A stretch of 64,000 nt of DNA from Amycolatopsis eburnea (GCF_003937945.1 NZ_RSEC01000058.1:1364001-1428000), one strand, 5' to 3'; shown: positions 34,380 to 43,831, numbered from the stretch's first letter. Numbers and translations: made by a program. Notes: generated by a model not told the origin, from the sequence alone.

Positions 34380-35039
34380 TCAGTGGTCGGCGGCTGACGC
34401 AGCCCCCGGATCACGCGGGGTGAACCGCCCGTGGTGGACCGCCTCGGTCAGGGGACGGCGGTCGCGCCAGCCGTGGCGTTCCAGGTCCGGCACGGTCTCG
34501 AGCCGGCTCACCGGGCCGACGCAGAGCCACGCGACCGGGCGGACGCCGTCCGGGATGCCGAGCAGCTCGCTCAGGAACGGTTCGCGGTAGAAGCTCACCC
34601 AGCCGACGCCGAGGCCTTCCGCGGTGGCGGCGAGCCAGAGGTTCTGGATCGCCAGGCACACCGAGTAGAGGCCGGCGTCGGCGATCGCGTGCCGGCCGAG
34701 CACGTCGGGCGCGCCGCGGGCGGGGTCGTAGGTGACGACGATGCCGAGGCTCGACTCGAGGATGCCCTCGATCTTGATGTTCGCGAAGGTGCTCGCACGG
34801 TCTTCGGCGAGCTGCGCGGCGAACACCTCCCGCTCTTCGTGGACGTGCTTCGCGAACCTCTCGCGCGTCGGGTGGTCGTCGACCAGCACGAAGTCCCAGG
34901 GCTGGGTGAGCCCGACGCTGGGCGCGGCGTGCGCGGCTTCGAGGACCCGTGTGAGGGTCGCTTCGGGGATGGGCGCGCCGGTGAACTCGCCGCGGACGTC
35001 GCGGCGCTTGCGGAGCACTTCGTAAAACTCTTCGATCAT
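34380..35039 (-). CDS. bluB: 5,6-dimethylbenzimidazole synthase BluB
   Basis: 219 aa nitroreductase-fold enzyme. RRDVRGEFTG near the N-terminus and the flavin-site HAAPSVGLTQPWDF distinguish BluB from ordinary nitroreductases, and GVGWVSFY is conserved. BluB breaks up FMNH2 with O2 to give DMB, the lower ligand of B12. The ATG overlaps the cobK stop. Its presence means the cell should make true cobalamin. Confidence 0.93.
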   Translation of the reverse strand: MIEEFYEVLRKRRDVRGEFTGAPIPEATLTRVLEAAHAAPSVGLTQPWDFVLVDDHPTRERFAKHVHEEREVFAAQLAEDRASTFANIKIEGILESSLGIVVTYDPARGAPDVLGRHAIADAGLYSVCLAIQNLWLAATAEGLGVGWVSFYREPFLSELLGIPDGVRPVAWLCVGPVSRLETVPDLERHGWRDRRPLTEAVHHGRFTPRDPGAASAADH

Positions 35040-35755
35040 CGGCGCAGGACCCATTCGACGGCTTCGGGGACGGTCGCGGCGGTCTCGGACGCCGGCCGCG
35101 GCGGGCGCCGGACGACCACGACGGGCTTCTGCAGCTCGCGGGCCGCGGTCAGCTTCGCGCTGGTCTGGCCGCCGCCGGAGTCCTTGGTGACCAGGACGTC
35201 GACGCGGCCGAGCAGCTCGCGCTCGGCGGCCACCTCGTACGGCCCGCGGGCCAGGATCAGCTCGTGGTGGCGCGGCAGTGGCGGCCCGGGCGGGTCGACG
35301 CAGCGGATCAGGAACCACAGGTCGTCGAGGTGCGCGAAGGCGGCCAGCCCTTGGCGGCCGCTGGTGAGGAACACGCGTTTTCCCAGCTCGGGGAGCATTT
35401 TCGCGGCGTCGGCGAGGTCGTCCGCCCAGTGCCAGACGTCGCCGGGCCCCGGCTGCCAGCCCGGTCGGGCCAGCCGCAGGAGCGGAGTGCCGGTCAGCTC
35501 GGCGGCCTTCGCCGCGTTGGCGCCGATGCGCTCGGCGAAGGGGTGCGTGGCGTCGACGACGGCGGCCACGTCGTTCTCGCGGAGCCAGGCCGCGAGTCCT
35601 TCGGGACCGCCGAAGCCGCCTACGCGCACTTCGCCGACAGGCAGCCGCGGCCGCGCGACGCGTCCGGCGAGCGAAGAGACGACCCGGACTTCGCGCGCTG
35701 TCAGGTCTTCGGCGAGTTTCCGGGCTTCGCCGGTGCCGCCGAGGATGAGGATCAC
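35036..35755 (-). CDS. cobK: Precorrin-6A reductase CobK
   Basis: 239 aa, GTG start overlapping the oxidoreductase stop (GTGA). N-terminal ILILGGTGEARKLA is the family's NADPH-binding start; DATHPFAERIG and LVTKDSGGGQTSAKL are diagnostic. It reduces precorrin-6A to 6B. Confidence 0.95.
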   Translation of the reverse strand: MILILGGTGEARKLAEDLTAREVRVVSSLAGRVARPRLPVGEVRVGGFGGPEGLAAWLRENDVAAVVDATHPFAERIGANAAKAAELTGTPLLRLARPGWQPGPGDVWHWADDLADAAKMLPELGKRVFLTSGRQGLAAFAHLDDLWFLIRCVDPPGPPLPRHHELILARGPYEVAAERELLGRVDVLVTKDSGGGQTSAKLTAARELQKPVVVVRRPPRPASETAATVPEAVEWVLRR

Positions 35756-36768
35756 CGGGGCCGCCCGTACCCGACGGCCTCGCGCCACCGGTCGAGGGTC
35801 CGCAGGTTGGCGAGGGTTTCCGCCCAGGTCAGTTCGGGCGCCTGCCGGTCGCCGACGTGCGCGGCGACGTGGTCGGCTTCGCGCGCGAAGACCCCTTGGG
35901 TCGCTTCGACCTCGATGACCTCGGGCTCGCCGCCGGCCGGGGTCAGGATGATCTGCGACGTGCCCGGCGTCCGCAGCGGGTGGATCCACGCGGGGCGCGG
36001 GATGTGGAGGTGCCCGCGCGAGCCGTACACGCGGATGCCGTCCTCGCGGGTCAGGCGGATGCCGCAGGAGATCGTCGCGAGGATGTCGCCGGGCAGCCGC
36101 AGCAGGCCGGTCGCGTACTCGTCGACGCCGTCCGCGTTCAGCCGGGCCATCCCGCTGACCTCGGTCGGCTCCACGACGGCCTCGCCGGTCGCGGCCTGGG
36201 CGACCAGCCGGGCCAGCGACGTGCAGTAGCAGCCGACGTCGAGGATCCCGCCCCCGCCGAGCGCCGGATCGCCGAGCCGGGCGGTCTCCTCCGGGTTGCT
36301 GTCGAAGGAGAACGCGGTGTCGACCGCGCGGACCTCGCCGATGGCCCCGTTCGCGATCAGCTCGGTCAGCCGCCGCGTCTGCGGGTGCAGCCGGTACATG
36401 AACCCTTCCATGAGGAAGACGTCGTGCTTCCGCGCGGCGGCGATGACCTCCTCGGCATCGGCCGCGGTGATGGTCAGCGGCTTCTCGCACAGCACGTGCT
36501 TGCCCGCTTCGGCGGCGGCGATCGCCCACTCCTTGTGCAGGGCGTGCGGCGTCGAGACGTAGACGGCGTCGACGTCCGGGTCGGCGAGCAGGTCTTCGTA
36601 GCTGCCGTACGCCTTCGGGATGCCGAACCGCGCGGCGAACTCCCGCGCGCGGCCGGCGTCGCGCGCGCCGACGGCGGCCAGCGTGCCGTGCCTGCTTTCT
36701 TCGACACCCGCGGCGAAGTGCCCGGCGATCGTCCCCGCGGCCAGCAGGCCCCAGCGCAGTTCCGTCAC
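35752..36768 (-). CDS. Gfo/Idh/MocA-family oxidoreductase inside the cob operon
   Basis: 338 aa, GTG start. Rossmann fold at the N-terminus (WGLLAAGTIAGHFA), the family motif EKPLT at about residue 95 and a C-terminal alpha/beta domain with GGGGILDVGCY. Typical substrates are sugars, inositols or related alcohols using NAD(P). It is embedded between cobM and cobK with 4-base overlaps on both sides. No B12 step needs such an enzyme, so its role is open; it may simply have been inserted. Confidence 0.88.
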   Translation of the reverse strand: MTELRWGLLAAGTIAGHFAAGVEESRHGTLAAVGARDAGRAREFAARFGIPKAYGSYEDLLADPDVDAVYVSTPHALHKEWAIAAAEAGKHVLCEKPLTITAADAEEVIAAARKHDVFLMEGFMYRLHPQTRRLTELIANGAIGEVRAVDTAFSFDSNPEETARLGDPALGGGGILDVGCYCTSLARLVAQAATGEAVVEPTEVSGMARLNADGVDEYATGLLRLPGDILATISCGIRLTREDGIRVYGSRGHLHIPRPAWIHPLRTPGTSQIILTPAGGEPEVIEVEATQGVFAREADHVAAHVGDRQAPELTWAETLANLRTLDRWREAVGYGRPR

Positions 36769-37526
36769 AACGACTCCGGTTGGTCGGCCCGGTCACGGGC
36801 ACTCGAATAGAGGAAGCTGTCGGGAAAGTTCGTGGCGGCGAGCACCCGCCCGACGAAGATGGTGGCCGCGCGGGTCATCCCGGCTTCGCGGACCAGGCCG
36901 GGGAGGTCGCCGAGCACCCCGCGCACGATCGTCTCGCCGGGCTGGCTCGCGAGCGCGACGACGGCGACCGGGCAGTCTTCGCCGTAGTGCGGGATGAGTT
37001 CGCCGGTGACCCGCTCGACGTGGTTGATCGCGAGGTGCAACGCGAGCGTCGCCCCAGTAGCGGCGAAGGCGGCGAGGGTTTCACCCGGCGGCATCTTCGT
37101 GGAGCGCGCCTGAACGCGGGTGATGACGAGGCTCTGCCCGATTTCGGGCACGGTGAGTTCGCGGTGCAACGCGGCAGCCGACGCGGCGAAGGCAGGCACG
37201 CCCGGGACGACCTCGTACGGGACGTTTTCCGCGTCGAGCCGCCGCATTTGTTCGGCGACGGCGCTGTAGAGCGACGGGTCACCCGAGGTCAGCCGGGCGA
37301 CTTCGCGGCCGTCGCGGTGGGCCTCGACCATGCGGGCGACGATCTGTTCGAGGCTGAGGTTCGCGGTGTCGACGAGTTCGGCGCCGGGCGGGCAGTGGGC
37401 GAGGAGGTCGGTGGGGGTCATGCTGCCGGGGTAGAGGCAGATCCCGCACCGGGCGAGGAGATCGCGCCCGCGGACGGTGATGAGATCGGCGGCCCCGGGA
37501 CCGGCCCCGATGAAGTGCACGGTCAT
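36765..37526 (-). CDS. cobM: Precorrin-4 C11-methyltransferase CobM
   Basis: 253 aa SAM-dependent tetrapyrrole methylase: HFIGAGPGAADLITVRG, LYPGSMTP, LTSGDPSLYSA, VPGVPAFAASAAAL. It methylates C11 of precorrin-4. The ATG overlaps the stop of the 36-codon ORF that separates it from cobL. Confidence 0.95.
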   Translation of the reverse strand: MTVHFIGAGPGAADLITVRGRDLLARCGICLYPGSMTPTDLLAHCPPGAELVDTANLSLEQIVARMVEAHRDGREVARLTSGDPSLYSAVAEQMRRLDAENVPYEVVPGVPAFAASAAALHRELTVPEIGQSLVITRVQARSTKMPPGETLAAFAATGATLALHLAINHVERVTGELIPHYGEDCPVAVVALASQPGETIVRGVLGDLPGLVREAGMTRAATIFVGRVLAATNFPDSFLYSSARDRADQPESL

Positions 37527-37633
37527 CGGCTGCTCCAGGGGTTGCGGGCCGGCGTGGCGGCCGGGGTCGGGCGGGCGCTGCTCCGCGAGGTGCGTACCGC
37601 GGCGGCGGCCGGGCTCGGCTGCGGGCGGGTCAT
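37523..37633 (-). CDS. 36-codon ORF coupled between cobL and cobM
   Basis: ATG at 37633 overlaps the cobL stop (ATGA) and its own TGA overlaps the cobM ATG (ATGA). The product is basic and rich in Pro, Ala and Ser, ending PWSSR, like the cobL end QWSSR. A 17-base identity (37521-37537 and 37628-37644) at the two junctions suggests it arose by junction duplication. It may be translated to keep ribosomes coupled, or be a real small protein. Confidence 0.4.
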   Translation of the reverse strand: MTRPQPSPAAAAVRTSRSSARPTPAATPARNPWSSR

Positions 37634-38781
37634 CGGCTGCTCCACTGCGTCACCACACGTGCCGGCGACCAGCCCGTGAAGCCGCCCAGGGGCGCCGCTC
37701 GCTCGACCCCGATCCGCACCAGTTCACCTCCGTGTTCCGCATAGGCCCGTGCCAGCACCTGTTCCGCCTCCACCGTCACTCCGTGCGCCACCACCCGTGC
37801 TCCGGTGGCCACGCAGGTCTCGAGCACTCCCGGCACCGTCACCCCGCCGCCGATGAACACCGCGTCCGGGGCCGGCAACGCGCTCAGCGCCTCCGGTGCC
37901 TCTCCCGTCACCACCTCCAGTTCCGGTACTCCCAGGTCCACCGCGTTGCGGCCGATCCGCTCCGCTCGTTCGGGGTCGCGCTCGATCGCGACCGCGCGGT
38001 TCAGCCCGTGCAGCCGCGACCACTCGATGCCGACGCTGCCCGCGCCCGCGCCGACGTCCCACAGCAGCTCGCCGGGGCTCGGCGCGAGCCTCGACAGCGC
38101 CGAAACCCGCAGGTCGCGCTTCGTCAGCTGGCCGTCGTGGGCGTACACGTCGTCCGGGATGCCGATCAGGGGCAGCGCCGGACCCGCGCACTCCAGCGCG
38201 AACACCGTCAGCGGGCCGGGTTCGCCCGCCCAGCCGTCGGTGATGCGCTCTTCGGGGCCGCCCAGGTTTTCCAGCGCGAACAGCTCGCTCTCGCCATACC
38301 CCCGCACGGTGAGGAGGGAGCGCAGTGCCGTCGCGTCGGCACCCAGCACCAGCACCCGCCGCCGCGGGGCCAGCACCCGGGCGACCCGGGCCGACGAGCG
38401 GCCGACGATCGTCACCACCTCGGTCTCCTCGGCGGACCAGCCCAGCCGGGCGCGGGCCAGTGTCACCGACGAGAGCGCGGGGAACGCGTCGACCTCGTAT
38501 CCATGTGCCACGAGAGTAGTGCCGACCCCCGACAAAAACGGATCCCCGCTGGCCAGGACGCAGATCCGCTGTCCTTCGTGCTCCGCGAGGAACGCGTCCA
38601 GCCCCGGCAGCAACGGCGACGGCCACGGCTCGCGCGCGACGTCGTCGGGCAAGTACGAGAGCTGCCTCGGCGCGCCCAGCACGACGTCGGCGCCGAGGAC
38701 CAGGGCTTGCGCCTGTTCGGACAGGCCGGACCACCCGTCGGCCCCGATCCCCACCACCGTCAACCGTGATTTTTCGCGCAC
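37630..38781 (-). CDS. cobL: Precorrin-6B C5,15-methyltransferase (decarboxylating) CobL
   Basis: 383 aa from GTG 38781, eight bases after GGGTGGG; an ATG at 38835 would run into the divergent promoter. The N-terminal half is a CbiE-type methylase (LTVVGIGADGWSGL, LASGDPFLSGVG), the C-terminal half CbiT-like (LLWDVGAGAGSVGIEWSR, VFIGGGVT). It methylates C5 and C15 and decarboxylates the C12 acetate. First gene of the leftward cob run. Confidence 0.96.
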   Translation of the reverse strand: MREKSRLTVVGIGADGWSGLSEQAQALVLGADVVLGAPRQLSYLPDDVAREPWPSPLLPGLDAFLAEHEGQRICVLASGDPFLSGVGTTLVAHGYEVDAFPALSSVTLARARLGWSAEETEVVTIVGRSSARVARVLAPRRRVLVLGADATALRSLLTVRGYGESELFALENLGGPEERITDGWAGEPGPLTVFALECAGPALPLIGIPDDVYAHDGQLTKRDLRVSALSRLAPSPGELLWDVGAGAGSVGIEWSRLHGLNRAVAIERDPERAERIGRNAVDLGVPELEVVTGEAPEALSALPAPDAVFIGGGVTVPGVLETCVATGARVVAHGVTVEAEQVLARAYAEHGGELVRIGVERAAPLGGFTGWSPARVVTQWSSR

Positions 38782-38849
38782 GATTTCCCACCCTAAGCGA
38801 GCCCGGCGCTGTGCGATGATCGGCCGGTCGCCCACCAGGAGGAGTGCTG

Positions 38850-40802
38850 TTGAAGCCCTACCCGTTCACCGCCGTCGTCGGGTTGCCGGACCTGCGTCTC
38901 GCGCTGGTCCTGTCCTCGATCTCGCCCGCCGTCGGCGGGGTGCTGGTGCGCGGCGAAAAGGGCACCGCGAAGTCGACCATGGTCCGCGCGCTGGCCGGGT
39001 TGCTGCCGGGCGTCGACGTCGTCGACGGCTGCCGGTTCTCCTGCGATCCCGCCGCCCCCGACCCGCTCTGCCCGGACGGCCCGCACGACGGCGCCAAGGC
39101 GCACCGGCGGCCCGCCAAGCTGGTCGAGCTGCCGGTCGGCGCGGCCGAAGACCGCGTGATCGGGTCGCTGCACCTCGAACGCGCGCTGGCCGAAGGCGTC
39201 ACGGACTTCCAGCCCGGCCTGCTGGCCGCCGCGCACCGCGGGCTGCTCTACGTCGACGAGGTCAACCTGCTGCACGACCACCTCGTCGACACCCTGCTCG
39301 ACGCCGCCGCGATGGGCCGCGCGACCGTCGAGCGCGAGGGCGTTTCGGTCTCGCACGCGGCGCGGTTCGTGCTGATCGGCACCATGAACCCGGAGGAGGG
39401 CGAGCTGCGGCCGCAGCTGCTGGACCGGTTCGGGCTGACCGTCGAGGTCGCCTCCAGCCGCGACCCCGAGCAGCGCGTCGAGGTCGTCCGGCGCCGCCTG
39501 GCCTACGAAGCCGATCCCGACGGTTTCGCCGCGCGGTACGCCGGCGAGGACGCCCGGCTCGCCGCGGAAATCGAGGCGGCGCAGAAGCTTCTGCCCGCCG
39601 TGAAGCTCCCCGACGACGCCCTGCGCCAGATCGCCGAGGTCTGCGCGTCCTTCGAGGTCGACGGCATGCGCGCGGACATCGTGACCGCCCGCACCGCGGT
39701 CGCGCACGCGGCCTGGGCCGGCCGCGACGAGGTGACCACCGAAGACGTCCGCGTCGCCGCGCGGCTCGCGCTGCCGCACCGGCGCCGCCGCAACCCGTTC
39801 GACGCGCCCGGCATCTCGGAAGAGCAGCTGGAGCAGGCCCTCCAGGACGCCCAGCCCCCGCAGCCCGGCCCCGAGGACGACGGTCCCGGCTCGGGTTCGA
39901 CCCCGGACGAGGCCCCGCAGGAGATTCCGCCGGGCGACGCGCCCCAGGGACAGCCCCAGCAGCAGCGCAACGGCGGGCAGCAGAAGACCATCGGCGCCGG
40001 GGAAACGTTCAAGGCCAAGGTTTTCCGCGTCAAGGGCATGGGTGAGGGCGAGCGCGGACGCCGGTCGCGCGCGATCACCGACAGCGGCCGCACCATCGGC
40101 GTCCAGCCCCCGAGCGTCCGCGACGGACGGCCGCACCTGGTCGCGACCGTCAAAGCCGCGGCACCGCACCAGAAAGCCCGCGGCCGCGACGGCGCCGCGC
40201 TGAAGCTGCGCCCCGAAGACCTGCGTTACGCGCTGCGCGAAGGCCGTGAAGGCAACCTCGTGCTGTTCTGCGTCGACGCGTCCGGCTCGATGGGCGCCAA
40301 GGCTCGCATGCGCGAGGTCAAGACGGCGGTGCTGTCCCTGCTGCTCGACGCCTACCAGCGCCGCGACAAGGTCGGGCTGGTGACCTTCCGCGGTGCCGAA
40401 GCCGAACTCGCGCTGCCGCCGACGATCAGCGTCGACGCCGCCGCGGCCCGCCTCGAAGGCCTGCCCACCGGCGGCCGGACGCCGCTGGCCGAAGGGCTCC
40501 TGGAGGCCGCACGGGTGCTGCGCGTCGAGGAGATCCGCGACCCGCGGCGCCGCCCGCTGCTCGTCGTCGTCACCGACGGCCGCGCCACCAGCGGCCCGGA
40601 CGCCGTCGCGCGCGCTCAGGCCGCGGCCGGACTGCTGAACGGCGTCACGACTGTCGTCATGGACTGCGAAAGCGGCAAGATGCGGCTCGGCCTGGCCGCC
40701 GATCTGGCCGCCCACCTCGGCGCCGAGCACGTTCCCCTCGCCGACGTCGCCGCCGAATCGCTGGCGAGCGCCGTCCGCGCCCGGACCGGAAGGGCCGCCT
40801 GA
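38850..40802 (+). CDS. ChlI/ChlD-type chelatase ATPase with VWA domain
   Basis: 650 aa. TTG at 38850 is preferred because AGGAGG lies seven bases before it; the GTG at 38844 is only one base from that site. The AAA+ domain has Walker A GEKGTAKST and Walker B LLYVDEVNLL. A Pro/Gln-rich linker (about 330-380) leads to a VWA domain with the MIDAS-like FCVDASGSMGAK. It fits the missing small subunits of cobaltochelatase, acting on CobN encoded 28 kb away. Confidence 0.93.
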   Translation: MKPYPFTAVVGLPDLRLALVLSSISPAVGGVLVRGEKGTAKSTMVRALAGLLPGVDVVDGCRFSCDPAAPDPLCPDGPHDGAKAHRRPAKLVELPVGAAEDRVIGSLHLERALAEGVTDFQPGLLAAAHRGLLYVDEVNLLHDHLVDTLLDAAAMGRATVEREGVSVSHAARFVLIGTMNPEEGELRPQLLDRFGLTVEVASSRDPEQRVEVVRRRLAYEADPDGFAARYAGEDARLAAEIEAAQKLLPAVKLPDDALRQIAEVCASFEVDGMRADIVTARTAVAHAAWAGRDEVTTEDVRVAARLALPHRRRRNPFDAPGISEEQLEQALQDAQPPQPGPEDDGPGSGSTPDEAPQEIPPGDAPQGQPQQQRNGGQQKTIGAGETFKAKVFRVKGMGEGERGRRSRAITDSGRTIGVQPPSVRDGRPHLVATVKAAAPHQKARGRDGAALKLRPEDLRYALREGREGNLVLFCVDASGSMGAKARMREVKTAVLSLLLDAYQRRDKVGLVTFRGAEAELALPPTISVDAAAARLEGLPTGGRTPLAEGLLEAARVLRVEEIRDPRRRPLLVVVTDGRATSGPDAVARAQAAAGLLNGVTTVVMDCESGKMRLGLAADLAAHLGAEHVPLADVAAESLASAVRARTGRAA

Positions 40803-41416
40803 TGCCACAGGGCAAACCGGAAACCGTCCCGAACGACGGGCTGACCACCCGCCAGCGCCGCAACCGGCCGCTGCTCGCCGTGCACACCGGCGAGATGAAG
40901 GGCAAGTCGACGGCCGCGTTCGGGATGGCGCTGCGCGCCTGGAACCAGGGCTGGTCGATCGGCGTGTTCCAGTTCGTGAAGTCGGCGAAGTGGCGCGTGG
41001 GCGAGGAAGCCGCGTTCAAGGCGCTGGGCAGGCTGCACGACGACACCGGCGAAGGCGGGCCGGTCGAGTGGCACAAGATGGGCGAGGGCTGGAGCTGGGC
41101 GCGCAAGTCTGGCACCGAAGCGGACCACGCCGCGAACGCCCGCGAGGGCTGGGCGGAGATCAAGCGCCGCCTCGCCGCCGAGGCGCACGACTTCTATGTC
41201 CTCGACGAGTTCTCCTACCTGCTCAAGTGGGGCTGGCTCGAGGTGGACGACGTCGTGTCCACCCTGACCTCGCGGCCCGGCCACCAGCACGTCGTCATCA
41301 CCGGCCGGTACGCGCCGCCCGAGCTCGTCGAAGCCGCCGACCTGGTCGCCGAGATGACGAAGGTCAAGCACCCGATGGACGCCGGCCAGAAGGGCCAGCG
41401 GGGGATCGAGTGGTAG
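40802..41416 (+). CDS. cobO: Cob(I)yrinic acid a,c-diamide adenosyltransferase CobO
   Basis: 204 aa. P-loop HTGEMKGKSTAAFG in the usual atypical form, FYVLDEFSYLLKWG and the C-terminal EMTKVKHPMDAGQKGQ are family hallmarks. It attaches the adenosyl group to Co(I). The ATG overlaps the previous stop (TGATG). Confidence 0.96.
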   Translation: MPQGKPETVPNDGLTTRQRRNRPLLAVHTGEMKGKSTAAFGMALRAWNQGWSIGVFQFVKSAKWRVGEEAAFKALGRLHDDTGEGGPVEWHKMGEGWSWARKSGTEADHAANAREGWAEIKRRLAAEAHDFYVLDEFSYLLKWGWLEVDDVVSTLTSRPGHQHVVITGRYAPPELVEAADLVAEMTKVKHPMDAGQKGQRGIEW

Positions 41417-42741
41417 CGCGCGTGGTGGTCGCCGCGCCCGGTTCCGGGCACGGCAAGACCACCATCGCCGCCGGCCTGATGGCGGCGCTGCGCGCGGCCG
41501 GGCACCGGGTGTCCGGGCACAAGGTCGGCCCGGACTTCATCGACCCGGGCTACCACGCGCTCGCCACCGGACGGCCCGCGCGCAACCTCGACCCCTTCCT
41601 GCAGGGCGAGGACCGGCTGATCCCGTTGCTGCGCCACGGTTCCGCCGGTGCCGACATCGCCGTGATCGAAGGCGTGATGGGCCTGTTCGACGGCGCGCTC
41701 GGCACCGAGGGCTACGCCTCGACCGCGCACGTCGCCCGGCTGCTCGACGCCCCGGTCGTGCTCGTCGTCGACGCTTCGGCCGCCTCGCGCAGCGTCGCCG
41801 CGACCGTGCTCGGCTTCGCCCACTACGACAACCGCGTGCGGCTCGCCGGCGTCATCCTCAACAAGCTCGGCTCGCAGCGGCACCTCGACGAGATCGCCTC
41901 CGCGCTCGAAGCGACCGGCGTCCCGCTGCTGGGCGCGCTGTACCGCAACGAGGAGATCCACGCGCCGAGCCGGCACCTCGGGCTCGTCCCGGCGGCGGAA
42001 CGGGCCGCGGAAGCCCAGCACGTGTTGCCCGCGCTGGCCGCGTGGGTCACCGAGGGCGTCGACCTCGAAGCGATCGTCCGGATCGCGTCGGGCGCGCCGC
42101 GGCTTTCGGCGCGGCCGTGGGAACCGTCCGGTGTGGACGGTCCGCGCGTGACGGTCGCGGCCGCCGGCGGACCCGCGTTCACCTTCCGGTACACCGAGAA
42201 CGTCGAGCTGCTGGCCGCGTGCGGGGTGGACGTCGTGGACGTCGACCCGCTGCGCGACGAAGCCCTGCCCGAAGGGTGTGCGGGGCTGTACTTCGGCGGC
42301 GGGTTCCCCGAGGTGCACGCGGCCGAGCTGTCGGCGAACACGGCGTTGCGCGCGCAGGTCGCTTCGGCGATCGAGCGCGGGATGCCGGTCAGCGCCGAAT
42401 GCGCCGGCCTGCTTTACCTGTGCCAGTCCCTGGATGGCCTCCCGATGGTCGGTGCGGTGCCCGCGGACGCGAAGATGACCGCCCGCGGCAAGCTCGGCTA
42501 CCGGCGCGCGGTGGCCGTGGAGGACAACCTCCTGGCCGCGGCCGGGCAGCGCGTCACCGGGCACGAGTTCCACCGCACCGAGGTGACGCCGTCGCACGGC
42601 GCTACGGCGGCCTGGGGCTGGGACCGGCAGCTGGACGGCTTCGCTTCACCGACGCTGCACGCGTCCTACCTGCACGTCCACTGGGCGGGCTATCCGGAAC
42701 TGGCCCAGCGGTTCGCGGCCCGGGTGCGGGCCCATGCGTGA
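41410..42741 (+). CDS. cobB: Cobyrinic/hydrogenobyrinic acid a,c-diamide synthase CobB
   Basis: 443 aa, GTG start at 41410, overlapping cobO by 7 bases. N-terminal synthetase domain with APGSGHGKTT and HKVGPDFIDPGYH; C-terminal class I glutamine amidotransferase-like domain with the Cys in SAECAGLLYLC and GHEFHRTE. It amidates the a and c side chains using Gln and ATP. It overlaps cobC by 8 bases. Confidence 0.95.
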   Translation: MVARVVVAAPGSGHGKTTIAAGLMAALRAAGHRVSGHKVGPDFIDPGYHALATGRPARNLDPFLQGEDRLIPLLRHGSAGADIAVIEGVMGLFDGALGTEGYASTAHVARLLDAPVVLVVDASAASRSVAATVLGFAHYDNRVRLAGVILNKLGSQRHLDEIASALEATGVPLLGALYRNEEIHAPSRHLGLVPAAERAAEAQHVLPALAAWVTEGVDLEAIVRIASGAPRLSARPWEPSGVDGPRVTVAAAGGPAFTFRYTENVELLAACGVDVVDVDPLRDEALPEGCAGLYFGGGFPEVHAAELSANTALRAQVASAIERGMPVSAECAGLLYLCQSLDGLPMVGAVPADAKMTARGKLGYRRAVAVEDNLLAAAGQRVTGHEFHRTEVTPSHGATAAWGWDRQLDGFASPTLHASYLHVHWAGYPELAQRFAARVRAHA

Positions 42742-43750
42742 CTACGACCTGCACCACCACGGCGACCGCGAAGTCGGGCCGGGGCTGGTGGACCTCGCGG
42801 TGAACGTCCGCCTCCCGCGGCCACCCGCGTGGCTGCGCGACGAGCTGGCGTCCGCTTTGGACACCCTCGCGGCTTACCCCTCCTCCTCGGAAGCCGCGGC
42901 GGCGGTGGCCGCGCGGCACGGGCGTGCGGTGGACGAAGTCCTGGTCACCGCCGGTGCGGCGGAGGCGTTCACGCTGCTGGCGTCGGCTTTGCGGCCGCGC
43001 CGGGCAGTCGTCGTGCACCCGCAGTTCACCGAGCCCGAGGCCGCGTTGCGGGCCGCGGGGCACGATGTCTCGCGCGTGATCTTGTCCGAAGAGGACGGAT
43101 TCGTGCTCGACCCGGCGCTGGTCCCGGCCGACGCGGACCTGGTGTTCGTCGGCAACCCGACCAACCCGACTTCGGTGCTGCACCCCGCTTCCGCGCTGCT
43201 GGCCTTGACGCGGCCGGGCCGGCTGCTCGTGGTGGACGAGGCGTTCCTCGACGCCGTTCCCGGCGAGGGGGAAAGCCTGGCCGGCGGGCACCCGGGCGTC
43301 GTCGTGCTGCGGAGCCTGACGAAGACGTGGGGCCTGGCCGGGCTGCGGGCGGGCTACGTGCTCGCCGAGCCCGAAGTCGTCGAGCGGCTGCGGGCGGTGC
43401 AGGTGCCGTGGTCGGTGTCCACCTTGGCCGCGGTCGCCACAGTGGCGTGCTGTCGTCCAAGCTCGTTGGAAGAAGCCGAGAAGCTGGCGGTAGCCGCGGA
43501 GGAAGATCGCGATTACCTGGTGTCCGGGCTGGCGTCGGCGGGTGTGCCGGTGCTGGGCGAGCCGCGCGGGCCGTTCGTGCTGGTGCGGATCCCGGACGGG
43601 GCCGCGGTGCGGGACCGGCTGCGGGACGCCGGCTACGCGGTCCGGCGCGGCGACACCTTCCCCGGCCTCGGCCCGGACCACCTGCGGCTCGCCGTGCGCG
43701 ACCGCGCGACGACGGACGCGTTCCTGAAGGCGCTGGAAGAAGTTCGCTAA
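42734..43750 (+). CDS. cobC: CobC-like PLP-dependent aminotransferase-fold enzyme
   Basis: 338 aa class I/II aminotransferase fold. The PLP Lys is in RSLTKTWGLAGLRAGY; NPTNPTS and VVDEAF are typical. In cob clusters this protein is taken as CobC, making the aminopropanol arm (threonine phosphate decarboxylation) together with CobD. Direct evidence is the fold and position only. Last gene of the rightward run; a hairpin follows. Confidence 0.88.
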   Translation: MRDYDLHHHGDREVGPGLVDLAVNVRLPRPPAWLRDELASALDTLAAYPSSSEAAAAVAARHGRAVDEVLVTAGAAEAFTLLASALRPRRAVVVHPQFTEPEAALRAAGHDVSRVILSEEDGFVLDPALVPADADLVFVGNPTNPTSVLHPASALLALTRPGRLLVVDEAFLDAVPGEGESLAGGHPGVVVLRSLTKTWGLAGLRAGYVLAEPEVVERLRAVQVPWSVSTLAAVATVACCRPSSLEEAEKLAVAAEEDRDYLVSGLASAGVPVLGEPRGPFVLVRIPDGAAVRDRLRDAGYAVRRGDTFPGLGPDHLRLAVRDRATTDAFLKALEEVR

Positions 43751-43776
43751 ACACCGACAGGGGGCTGTCGCCACCA

Positions 43777-43793
43777 CCGCCCACAGTGGGCGG
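43777..43793 (+). terminator. GC-rich hairpin after cobC
   Basis: CCGCCC and GGGCGG flank ACAGT, giving a 6-bp GC stem with a 5-base loop, 27 bases after the cobC stop. No U-tract follows, as is common in high-GC actinobacteria. Confidence 0.4.
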
Positions 43794-43831
43794 AGCCGGG
43801 AAACGCCCGGCGTGGCAGCGAAAGGAACCCC

